Shown: piece by piece, positions 1 to 8,100 of the stretch | How the letters are laid out: the number at the start of each line of letters is the position of its first letter | How positions within the stretch are numbered: the first letter of the stretch is position 1 | Source: a virus | Strand: one strand, 5' to 3' | Virus record (IMG/VR): IMGVR_UViG_3300031629_000009 | Span: 1 to 43,363 of that record | DNA length: 43,363 nucleotides | The notes under the pieces: model-generated | Seen by the model: only the letters and a program-made list of their open reading frames with translations | Told to the model about the DNA's origin: nothing | Databases searched by the model: none | Position numbers and translations under genes: made by a program

Positions 1-315
1 ATCAGTAGCCTGCGTAGTAGCAATATTGACCTGGCTAGTCATGCCAGTTTCAGTCCAGTTCTTCGTCGCAGCATCCTGAGCTAAAGTCGGATCGGCAAGA
101 CCAGTGATCTTGAAACCGCCAGCGGCAAGATCCGCACCAAGAGTGGCAGTCGTAAGAGTCTTACCAGTGAGCGTCTCAGTCCGACTAGGGATAGAGAAGT
201 TCGCGGCGATGTCGTCAGCTAGGTCCTTGGCCAAATCAGGACCGTCAGCATCATCTGCGTACGTCGGTACCGTGAACGAGACGGGTGACCCGGACGGTGT
301 GTATTCCTCTGACAT
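1..315 (-). CDS. Tail fibre-like protein, 3' end cut by window edge
   Basis: An open frame runs from ATG at 315 to base 1 with no stop, giving the first 105 residues. It contains a low-complexity Thr/Ala/Gly stretch with LTGKTLTTATLGADLAAGG and ITGLADPTLAQDAATKNW. That pattern (attain a value, 'GLADPTxxQDAATK') is common in phage fibre and baseplate-distal proteins. The gene lies just downstream of the major capsid gene, after a hairpin at 355-387. By gene order it may continue into the glycine-rich partial gene at the other window end. The exact structural role is inferred. Confidence 0.75.
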   Translation of the reverse strand, partial: MSEEYTPSGSPVSFTVPTYADDADGPDLAKDLADDIAANFSIPSRTETLTGKTLTTATLGADLAAGGFKITGLADPTLAQDAATKNWTETGMTSQVNIATTQATD

Positions 316-354
316 TGTTCTCCTACTTTTGTAGTAAAGGGTTAGCCTTCAATC

Positions 355-387
355 CTCTCCACACACCGCATGCAGATGTGTGGAGAG
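355..387 (-). terminator. Hairpin between capsid and fibre genes
   Basis: Perfect 11-bp inverted repeat (CTCTCCACACA / TGTGTGGAGAG, arms 355-365 and 377-387) with an 11-nt loop. It sits 17 nt after the capsid stop. There is no U-tract on the minus strand, so this may be an intrinsic terminator of the actinobacterial type, a partial attenuator, or an mRNA-stabilising 3' hairpin for the capsid message. Confidence 0.6.
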
Positions 388-404
388 TGTTCAGTGCTAA
401 TCGA

Positions 405-1430
405 TTACGCGATTTGTGATGCACTGGTGCTGAGAACAGCACCTGCTTCTTCGCGATAGATTGACCAACCAGCCCACCCAAACCAACCGAGTCCGAAGAG
501 ACGACCGAATTTGTCAAGGGATGGTGTAACGACGCTGCCGAACTCACGGACAACACCCTCAGCAAGACCTTGCTTGCCAAGAACCAAGGTCTTGTAGACC
601 TTGGCAGCACCTGTACCGGATGTAGGTACACGAGGAGATTCAATGAACTTGACGCCCTCGTAAGATCCCACTTCCCCAGTCCAGATCATTGTGTTTGCAT
701 TGTCAGCGTAAGTGTGAGGCACACGCCAACCTGCAGCGTCAGTCTCTTCGCGGAGATCGACGGCTTGATCCGGGTGGATCATGGCGACGAAATCGCCACC
801 ATCGAATTCCATGACATTGCTGCCACGGAAGTTAGCGACAAGGCGACGAAGCGCAGCTGAGTTCAGTTTCCCAGGGTTACCCGAAGCTGGTGCAGCAGTG
901 GTAGCGATACCACCTGCAGCAGGAACGTGGAACTTGGAGAACCCGCCGTTACTTACGCCACCAGTGGCTGCGTAAGCGACGTTCTCAACCAGCTTATCGA
1001 CAGTATCGCGCATGTTCCGAGCGATGAGCTCTGCCTGAAAAGGGTCGATCTGCGAGAAAGAAAACTCGCGTAGACGAAGAGAAGTAACGGTTGCATTCCC
1101 GTACTCGTATGGGGTCAAGGTGACCTTCACTGGAGCGGGGAGGAACACGTTATCTGGATCTTCGTACTCGTTCAGAGGTGTCGTTGCGAGAGCAAGGTCT
1201 GCACCCTGAATGAACATATCCACGGAAGAACCGGGATGAGCAACATCAACTGGTCGAACCTCAGCGAACCGACGAAGCATCGGTTCGGTGCGGAGCTTGA
1301 ATCCAATGATCTTGTCGAAGGTTGTTTTAACAACCTGAGCGGCAAGGGTTCCATTGGCTACACCAGAAGAGGTGGTTGTTCCCGTTATAATTGGACCGGG
1401 AATGTCCGTACCATTAAAACTTACAGCCAT
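405..1430 (-). CDS. Major capsid protein, N4-gp56-like
   Basis: 341 residues, about the usual length for HK97-fold capsid proteins. It would form the icosahedral shell. The sequence shows features of the N4-gp56 family: an N-terminal segment with KTTFDKIIGFKLR, a central YEYGNATVTSLRLREFSFSQ strand region, an IARNMRDTVDKLVENVAY helix (spine-like), then AMIHPDQAVDLRE and a GW-rich C-terminus. It follows the scaffold gene by 23 nt. ATG 1430 is preceded by GAAAGG at good spacing. Family assignment rests on motif resemblance and gene order, not on a search. Confidence 0.85.
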   Translation of the reverse strand: MAVSFNGTDIPGPIITGTTTSSGVANGTLAAQVVKTTFDKIIGFKLRTEPMLRRFAEVRPVDVAHPGSSVDMFIQGADLALATTPLNEYEDPDNVFLPAPVKVTLTPYEYGNATVTSLRLREFSFSQIDPFQAELIARNMRDTVDKLVENVAYAATGGVSNGGFSKFHVPAAGGIATTAAPASGNPGKLNSAALRRLVANFRGSNVMEFDGGDFVAMIHPDQAVDLREETDAAGWRVPHTYADNANTMIWTGEVGSYEGVKFIESPRVPTSGTGAAKVYKTLVLGKQGLAEGVVREFGSVVTPSLDKFGRLFGLGWFGWAGWSIYREEAGAVLSTSASQIA

Positions 1431-1453
1431 GATTTACCTTTCAATTTATAGGG

Positions 1454-1918
1454 TCAGGCTTGTTTCAGAACAGCCATCAATTCTTCCATCGTGCCTGCAT
1501 TTTCAACGCCAGCCATGACAGAGTTAATCTCTTGGTTCGTGGTAGATCCACGTTCTGAATTAGCCATTTGGCGAATTGCCTGTGCCTGTTCAGCATCCCG
1601 TGCGATCACGGCCTGCTTAGGCGATTCAGCGGCATGCCCGCCACCAAACAGTTCAGCATTCTCATTGAGCCATTCACCGACACCGTCATCATCTAGATCA
1701 GGTGGAATGAACTGTGCGATTTTCGAACTTAAACCCCGTGACTCGAGTGTCTCACCTAACAGTCGTTTTCGACTCTCAGTCTTTAGGGAACTATTTTCGC
1801 TCTTCGCCTCGTTCAATTCGGAGGACAGTTCTTTGATTTTTGCTCGCAACTTCTTCGGAAGATCAGCTTCGCTGATTTCGTCGTAGTCTTCGAACAGATT
1901 TTCTTCAATGTTGGGCAT
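1454..1918 (-). CDS. Scaffolding protein (capsid assembly)
   Basis: 154-residue, very acidic N-terminus (EENLFEDYDEISEADLPKK), then a predicted coiled coil (about residues 22-50, LRAKIKELSSELNEAKSE) and a Gln/Ala-rich C-terminal half. Size, charge and position immediately before the major capsid gene match phage scaffolding proteins, which template procapsid assembly and are then lost. GGGAG lies 7 nt before ATG 1918. No protease motif is seen, so maturation must rely on another protein or on scaffold exit. Confidence 0.75.
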   Translation of the reverse strand: MPNIEENLFEDYDEISEADLPKKLRAKIKELSSELNEAKSENSSLKTESRKRLLGETLESRGLSSKIAQFIPPDLDDDGVGEWLNENAELFGGGHAAESPKQAVIARDAEQAQAIRQMANSERGSTTNQEINSVMAGVENAGTMEELMAVLKQA

Positions 1919-2043
1919 GTTTTTTCTCCCTATCTATGCCATTAACCATGGATTCGCCACCCACTCACTGATCAGGGGAAACTAGTGAGGATGTGACTAC
2001 TGGACTTATGCACCTGTCAGGGCCAGTGGATCTGACTAGGGAG
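1919..2043. other. Non-coding gap before scaffold gene
   Basis: About 125 nt without a supported ORF, between the tRNA-like minihelix and the scaffold start. It carries several short inverted repeats (for example CTGATCAG, and CCACTC against GAGTGG) and the scaffold ribosome site GGGAG. I see no convincing -35/-10 pair. It is the longest gap inside the otherwise tightly packed head operon. Confidence 0.5.
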
Positions 2044-2088
2044 TGGACATGCCCGGAATCGAACCGGGGCATTTAACCTTTCATGCCC
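2044..2088 (-). ncRNA. tRNA-like minihelix (acceptor stem plus T arm, no D or anticodon arm)
   Basis: Read on the minus strand: 7-nt 5' acceptor GGGCATG (2088-2082), a 13-nt linker (2081-2069), a 5-bp T stem CCCGG/CCGGG around a perfect T loop TTCGATT (2063-2057), then 3' acceptor CATGTCC (2051-2045) and discriminator A. The acceptor strands pair over all seven positions (one G-U). The D and anticodon arms are absent, and the encoded tail is ACTCC rather than ACCA. It lies 7 nt past the stop of the upstream virion gene. It could be an RNase P/RNase Z processing signal, a decayed tRNA, or an attachment-site fragment; the pairing itself is directly visible. Confidence 0.55.
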
Positions 2089-2094
2089 GACGAA

Positions 2095-3225
2095 CTATGC
2101 GGAACCTAGAGGACTCGCATTTAGAGAGTTAGCACTTACACCTGCGCTGCCGGTGAATCGTGCACGTTCCTGCGAAGCGAGGGTTCGCTTCTTCTTCGCT
2201 GCCTTGGCGGCACCACTCAGACCGAACTGGTCAGAAACCAGTTCGTCATCAGTCGTTGCGATACCACTCATTCGACCAAGCTGTGAATAAGTGTCCGATA
2301 TCTCTGCGACACTATTGAATCCAGCGGAAGCGTTACCGAAGGAATTGCCGTAAGTATCGTTACCAGCAAGCTGGTCACGACTAATGTCAGAAATGGTTAC
2401 ACCGGCATCGGATGCGGCAGCACCAATCGTGGACTTACGCAGCTTGGACTGGTACTCGTTCTCAATGAACCCAAGAGCCCTGTCCTCGTCGAGGACGTAT
2501 GCGGTCATCTCCTGGTCAGACATCCCGTATATTTGGCGAAGCTGAGTCTTGATCGAAGAGTTGGCGGAATAGTTTATGTAGTTCTTTGCCGTGGTCACTC
2601 GGCTTGACACTTCTTCGGGTGAAACATCTTTAATGATCCAGTCCGATACGTCGTCTGCTGTCCCCCACAAACCTGTAGGTAAACCAACAAGTGCCATCCG
2701 GTAGCCGTCCTCCAGAGCAACGTAGGAAGCTGGTGAAGGTTCAGGCATGATGGTTAATCCCTGTTGCAGGCGAGTCTTGTTGAGTTCGCGGATCTTTTGT
2801 ACCGCTGGGAATCGAGAGAAGTATGCCGTCTGGTAGTTACTGTCTCTGGAGAGAATCCCAGAGATAGTGTTCGCATCGTTGTAGCCTTGACGAATCAAGG
2901 CGTCTACCCCACTCCAAAGCTTAGTCATTCCGTAATTGTCAAAGAAGGTTTTAGCTGAAGCTAAAGCATTGTTGACCCGCCTTGACTCTGCTTCCGCTCT
3001 GGCAGTTGCGGCTTGTCTTGCCGCCTCAGCCTCTCTGGCGTTTCTATCGCTCCAGTAGGTTTCCTCGTTGGTAGGTCCTGGCTTAGGTCCTGGTCCTGGA
3101 GCTGGAGTTGGAGTGGCATCGGGACCCGCAAATATTGGCCCCGTGTATCCACGGTTAAACTCTTCGGTAAGATTTGGGTTCTTGCTCGGGTCTAGAAAAT
3201 CTAGATACCCTGCGACACTAGCCAT
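2095..3225 (-). CDS. Putative internal virion protein, Pro/Gly linker
   Basis: 376 residues, function not recognised. After a short N-terminal segment there is a Pro/Gly-rich linker (APGPGPKPGP, near residue 45), then an Ala/Arg/Glu-rich probable coiled coil (AREAEAARQAATARAEAESRR, about 62-85) and a mostly helical body. A basic KAAKKKR patch lies near the C-terminus. ATG 3225 overlaps the stop of the preceding gene by 1 nt (TAATG). It is the last of three similarly sized genes between the giant protein and the scaffold, a position that suggests minor capsid or ejection proteins. Confidence 0.6.
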   Translation of the reverse strand: MASVAGYLDFLDPSKNPNLTEEFNRGYTGPIFAGPDATPTPAPGPGPKPGPTNEETYWSDRNAREAEAARQAATARAEAESRRVNNALASAKTFFDNYGMTKLWSGVDALIRQGYNDANTISGILSRDSNYQTAYFSRFPAVQKIRELNKTRLQQGLTIMPEPSPASYVALEDGYRMALVGLPTGLWGTADDVSDWIIKDVSPEEVSSRVTTAKNYINYSANSSIKTQLRQIYGMSDQEMTAYVLDEDRALGFIENEYQSKLRKSTIGAAASDAGVTISDISRDQLAGNDTYGNSFGNASAGFNSVAEISDTYSQLGRMSGIATTDDELVSDQFGLSGAAKAAKKKRTLASQERARFTGSAGVSANSLNASPLGSA

Positions 3226-4214
3226 TACTTAACAAACCCCCAAGCTTTAGAGAAGGAAGTAACAGCATTCATCAGAGTGTTAGCACCATTCTTAGTCTTC
3301 TCCCAACGAGGATCTTCGCGCAGCTTCGTCTCAAACTCAGTAAAGTTCATAGCCTTCGGATTACCCTTCTCATCAATCTGACCCATGGCATCGCGGATCA
3401 GAGGATTATCAAGACTGATCTCGCCCTCGTTCATTTCGAGAATCTCAGACATCCGGCTCGTGTACGGAGAAGCAAGAGACCTGACAGAAACACCAGCCTT
3501 AATTCGATCCGAATAAAGCGGATGCTTAGCTATAGCCTGATCTCGAATCCACGATTCCCAGTCAGCCGCATTCGAATCACCACGAATTATTGACTGAGCA
3601 GTCTCAGTCAACCACTGGTCATTTACCGTGACACCATTGTTGTATGCGACTTCCCTCAAATCTTGCGTGGTCTTGGCTGAATTCCCTTTGCTAATGTCAG
3701 CGAAGGATGCCAAAGCATCCGCCATCAAACCCTGTCGATCCTGATCGTACCAACCCTCATTGATGTAACGGTTGGCGTAAGTATCAAGAAGATCGCTACT
3801 TAAAGGAGCCCCTAGGGTCGACGCTGTCCTTTGGATTGCGTCTTTAGCAATCGCAATCTGATCGTCCCACTGTTTGCCACCTTCTCGTCGAGAAAGCCAA
3901 GCGTTACGAGCGTATTCAGTACCTTGCTCTTCGTACCAGCCCGTGTTCCGCAGTTGCGCCTGGAACATCGCTGGGGTCCAGCCGTTCTTGGTGGCTTCCT
4001 TGAAGAGCTGGAGGACATCCGGGTGGCCAGAAACAATGTCCATAGCATGCTTATAGTCAACCCCAAGCATCCCAACGGAAAGAGTATCGCGCTCAAGGGT
4101 TTTATCTTTCTTGTTAATTCTGCCATCATTGTTAAGATCCTGATCCGCCATATCTCGGTCTTTTTTAGTGTTGGGTGTTCCATCACCGTCATAGTCAAAC
4201 TTCTTCTTAGCCAC
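3225..4214 (-). CDS. Putative virion protein with N-terminal EF-hand/dockerin-like loops
   Basis: 329 residues starting with GTG at 4214. The first 40 residues hold two calcium-loop-like stretches: DYDGDGTPNTKKD (7-19) and DLNNDGRINKKD (26-37), the second fitting the canonical EF-hand spacing (D-x-N-x-D-G-x-I-x-x-x-D). The rest is helical, with motifs such as WTPAMFQAQLRNTGWYEEQ that resemble repeats in other phage structural proteins. The role is inferred from position; Ca binding is a prediction. Confidence 0.65.
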   Translation of the reverse strand: MAKKKFDYDGDGTPNTKKDRDMADQDLNNDGRINKKDKTLERDTLSVGMLGVDYKHAMDIVSGHPDVLQLFKEATKNGWTPAMFQAQLRNTGWYEEQGTEYARNAWLSRREGGKQWDDQIAIAKDAIQRTASTLGAPLSSDLLDTYANRYINEGWYDQDRQGLMADALASFADISKGNSAKTTQDLREVAYNNGVTVNDQWLTETAQSIIRGDSNAADWESWIRDQAIAKHPLYSDRIKAGVSVRSLASPYTSRMSEILEMNEGEISLDNPLIRDAMGQIDEKGNPKAMNFTEFETKLREDPRWEKTKNGANTLMNAVTSFSKAWGFVK

Positions 4215-5140
4215 TAGCCAATCACCCTCGTCTGGTCTTCAAGCCCTTCGATGAATGCGTCCAAGTAAGTGGTCGCGGTTTGATACTCCGCGTAACCCTC
4301 CTGAGATTTAGCGAACCTGTCTGCGAAATCATTACGGTCGAAACCACCAGTGGTGGTTGATTCCTGGTCAGTGTTCCTACCGGTCGTATTCCCCTTAGTC
4401 ACTGTCGTGGTGGGGTTGGCTCTCTCCTGCACGTTTAGTGACTTAAGGAACGCTGTGTTCTCTTGAGTGGTTGCCGTCCTACCAAGGTAGCTAGTCAACG
4501 CACCTTGAAGAACTGTTCGGGCAGTACCCTCGTTGGTGAGCGATATGGAACGGTTAGTCGTACTGAAAGGACCACCACTTCCACTACCGGTGCTGGGTAC
4601 GCCATCCTTGATGAAGCCGTTAAGGACTTCCTCGAGGGAAATGTCCTTACCGGCTTTGTTGAGCATCGCAGTTCTGTCAAGAGCCAGTCGGTACACAGAT
4701 TCAAACTTGGTGGGATCTTTATCCGAAGCAGCTTGGACCTTTGAGATTATGGATTCGTTGTCGAGCTGAAGGTAGCCACCACTGGCAAGATCGTAGTAGT
4801 CACCCGAGGTTCTCTTAGTTCCCATGACACCGGGAGTGCCTGCAGCAGGCTCATCTCGGCTGTATTGAAATTCTGGTTTTTCGGTAAGGGGGATGTCGAA
4901 CTTAGGCGTATCCTTTTTACCACCGCCACCAGCTAAAAGCTGTGCAGCGGCAGCATTGACCGCACCCATAACATCGATCTCAGCACCGGATTGACCAGTT
5001 TTAGCATCTGGTTCAGCATCTGGGTCAGCTTGCTGCTTCCTGAAATCATCCGCGATACCCCTTACGGTCTCCGAAGCTAGCGAGTCGTCTACTTGGTCGG
5101 GCACCAGTGCCCCGGATAGGTTGTCAAACTCGTCAGCCAT
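4214..5140 (-). CDS. Putative internal virion protein
   Basis: 308 residues, not recognised as a named family. It has an acidic N-terminus, an Ala/Gly-rich stretch with LLAGGGGKK near residue 70, a central segment (YLQLDNESIISKVQ), a Gly/Ser linker (STGSGSGG), and a Thr/Asn-rich region before a helical C-terminus. The stretch LTSYLGRTATTQENTAFLKSLN resembles helix pairs found in large phage structural proteins. ATG 5140 overlaps the 3' end of the giant gene by 8 nt, so translation is probably coupled. Confidence 0.6.
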   Translation of the reverse strand: MADEFDNLSGALVPDQVDDSLASETVRGIADDFRKQQADPDAEPDAKTGQSGAEIDVMGAVNAAAAQLLAGGGGKKDTPKFDIPLTEKPEFQYSRDEPAAGTPGVMGTKRTSGDYYDLASGGYLQLDNESIISKVQAASDKDPTKFESVYRLALDRTAMLNKAGKDISLEEVLNGFIKDGVPSTGSGSGGPFSTTNRSISLTNEGTARTVLQGALTSYLGRTATTQENTAFLKSLNVQERANPTTTVTKGNTTGRNTDQESTTTGGFDRNDFADRFAKSQEGYAEYQTATTYLDAFIEGLEDQTRVIG

Positions 5141-8100
5141 TTGCGCTCTCCAATGAAGGTATGGGTTCTAGCGTGTCGCTCGAGAAGAACCGTTCATAAG
5201 TGTTTCTGAAGTTTCCAGTCTCGTCGGAATCTTTAAGGTCAGTCATCATGCCCTCCCAAGCGAGTGCTACATCCGCATTGGACTTCGCGGAAATGTTGGA
5301 ACTGCCGCCTTCCATTTTGCGCTGAGCTAGCACATCGGAAACTGCTTGACGTAGTGATCTGTACTGCAGCATCGCATTCACATAAGTACCAACCGTTGGA
5401 TGGTTCTTGTGGGTTTCGAAATAGCCAGAATCGTACATGGATTCAAGTGCACGATTAGACTGAATCCACCTGCCGGTCGTTGGATCGTTGTAGGCATCCC
5501 ACCAATCCGTCTGTTCAGCACCAATCTGCTTTGCCAGCATGACTTTCGCACTAGAAAGGATGTCACTCTTAGCTAGAGTGGTCCCCTCCTCGGCGGCAAG
5601 AGCCTCAAGTTGTTCAACCATCTTGTTGTACTTAATCCACCCAAGCTCTTTATTACTTCGCTTCTCAGGGGATTCGTCCTGCTCACCCCCACGGATGTAC
5701 TTGCCCGTAGTGCCGTCGATTTTCCTACCCTGCTGCCACGCATAAACCGCAACATCAAAACCGTCCTCGTTCATTGCATCCTGGAATGGACGGGTAGCCA
5801 TGGTTATGAATGAAGCATCATCACCTATGTCTGCCAAGTCAGCCATGAGCCGTGGGTCCCGCTCGAACTCCTTGAACTCACCTACGTTCGCACCCATTCC
5901 CGATGAACCACCAGACAGTGAACCGTGGTAGCGGAAGAACTCAGTACCGTAAGCCTTAAGGAATGCGCTGCTGGCTTCCTCGTAAGTTCCGCCAGCATCA
6001 TAAATCTCGCGGTCCATCCTGCGAGCCTCATTGATGTAGAACTGGTAAGGGCTAGCTGCCTGTACCGAGAACGGCATAACTGCGCTTGTGAAAGCACGGA
6101 ACCACCAGAAAGTTTCAGCCTTATTGATGGCATCCGTGAACTCCGGCGCAGCACCCTTGTCAGGGTTGTCGTTAAGATCGTGATCCGTCATATCTGTTCT
6201 GTAAATCTCTTTGGCTGAGTTCGCGAAAGAAACCGAACTCATACCCCTTGTCAGAGTTACGAGCTTGTCGATGGTACCCGGAGCGAAAGTCTCAGTTACT
6301 ACATCAAGAATCCCCTTCTCCTGAGTGGGTCTCCCAAAAGGAATCGCCGACTTGTACAAAGGCTTAGTGATCTCTTTTTCCATAAACCATTCGTTTACTT
6401 CATCGGAGGTGAAATCTCCGAAGAACGGTATCTCCTTCAGGTTCCCAGTCTCGAACGCAGTCGCTATGTCTGGTTTCCTCGAAGCGATCCAAGTTAAAGG
6501 AACAACAAGCCAAGGGTGCAAGCCAGGTATGAACGGGTTCTCCCCCTGAAGCATGAAGTCCATTGATCCAGTAGGAACAGCGAACTGGGTCATTCCACCA
6601 GTCAACTTAGCCATCTTGTCGCGAGCTTCTTTAGTGTTGAACTGAATTACAATTTTTCCCTCAGCACCGCCGAACAGCTTGTTCGTTATCCTGCTCCTGA
6701 AGTTATCCTCACCCTGGACTTTGTTACCGTCCATGTCGTAAACCCAACCGGCAGACTCAGGAGCGTTGTAAAGCATCGCGTACCTGGCGATAGCTTCTGG
6801 ATGTCTTGCTGGAACCTGAAGCATCCAGAACCGCATCGCTGAAGCCCATGCTGGGAAGAAAGGGATAACAAACTTGAAGACATGTGCTGGAGTCGAAAGC
6901 CTCTGGATTGTGTAGAGGCTTTCGTTTACCTGCTGGAGTGCGTACCTCTTGGCGACCCTGTCCATGGCATTGATTTGAACATCGGTGAAATCCTTCAGAC
7001 CCTGATCCGCGTATAGGTCTGCTTGTCGCTGCATCTCTTCACGCCACCGAGAACGGTAGAAAGGATGCCTCACGAGGGCATCCTCTGGGAGCGCACCAAT
7101 TGTGTGCATCGCTTTACCAAGGAAGTTCTTCAACGCACCACGATTGTTGTCAATTAGAGCACCATCGCTAATGTTGGGGAGATCCGACCTCCACCCCATG
7201 CGAGTCATTAGGAAATCTGGAGTCACTTCACCATCAATAAGATGACGGGCCACATCATCGTCTGGCATGAGTTCTTTGAGCGTGTTTCTTTTCTCAAGGA
7301 TCACATCGATCATTTCATTACGAGCATCCTCGGTCAACTGCTTGCTGTCAACCAGTCCCTTAAGTGCACCAAAGGCGTGAATGTCTCTCACATACAATCG
7401 CCCAATTTCAGTACCCATCAACTCGGAAAGGATTTCCTCATCATCCGATCCCCTGATTATCATTTTAGACACCATGTCGTTGCGGTGGTACTTGTTCAAC
7501 TGCTCAGCCATTGCCAAGAAGTAACCTTCCTCGCCTGGCTCTTTCACAGTAAGTTGACTGGTCTTGCGAAGGCTCATCATTGCGTAGTCCGTGTAGCCGT
7601 AAAGGTTGGCTAGGTTCGTGTTGGAAGAGCTAGTCGCTTCAGACCACATAGATCCTTGGCTGTTTACGTTGAGAGGCCCAAGGGTTTCGAACTCGTTGAA
7701 ATCGCCAACGAATCTTTCTGTACCTGTGCCAGCACCACCCTTGACTGCCGCGCCTTTACCTCGCTTGCCGAGTCTCTTGGCCAGCGCGTCTGTTGCCTTC
7801 TTTGCGTCTAAAATCTGCGTGTCAAGTCTTCCTTGAATCTCTGCCAACCCAGTCGACATGGACTCATATTCGCTATGGAGCTCTTCCCACTTCGGGTTGT
7901 TGCCAAGTATTTGGTTACGAGTCTGCACTAGTTCAGACTCGTTAAGCAATGCTCCGTAAGCCAATCCAGTCTTCTTGTTGGCTGCGAGCTCGGCGGAGTT
8001 GGCGAACTTGGAACTACCAGAACCGAACTCACCAATTTGAATGTGCGAATATCCTTCAGATTCAAGAACTGTTGCAAGCCTTGCGTTCTGCTCTGGTGTT

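Noticed and set aside
2030-2110. Complete tRNA gene
   Set aside because: Only acceptor and T arm exist; no D or anticodon arm can be placed between or upstream, and upstream bases belong to a coding gene.
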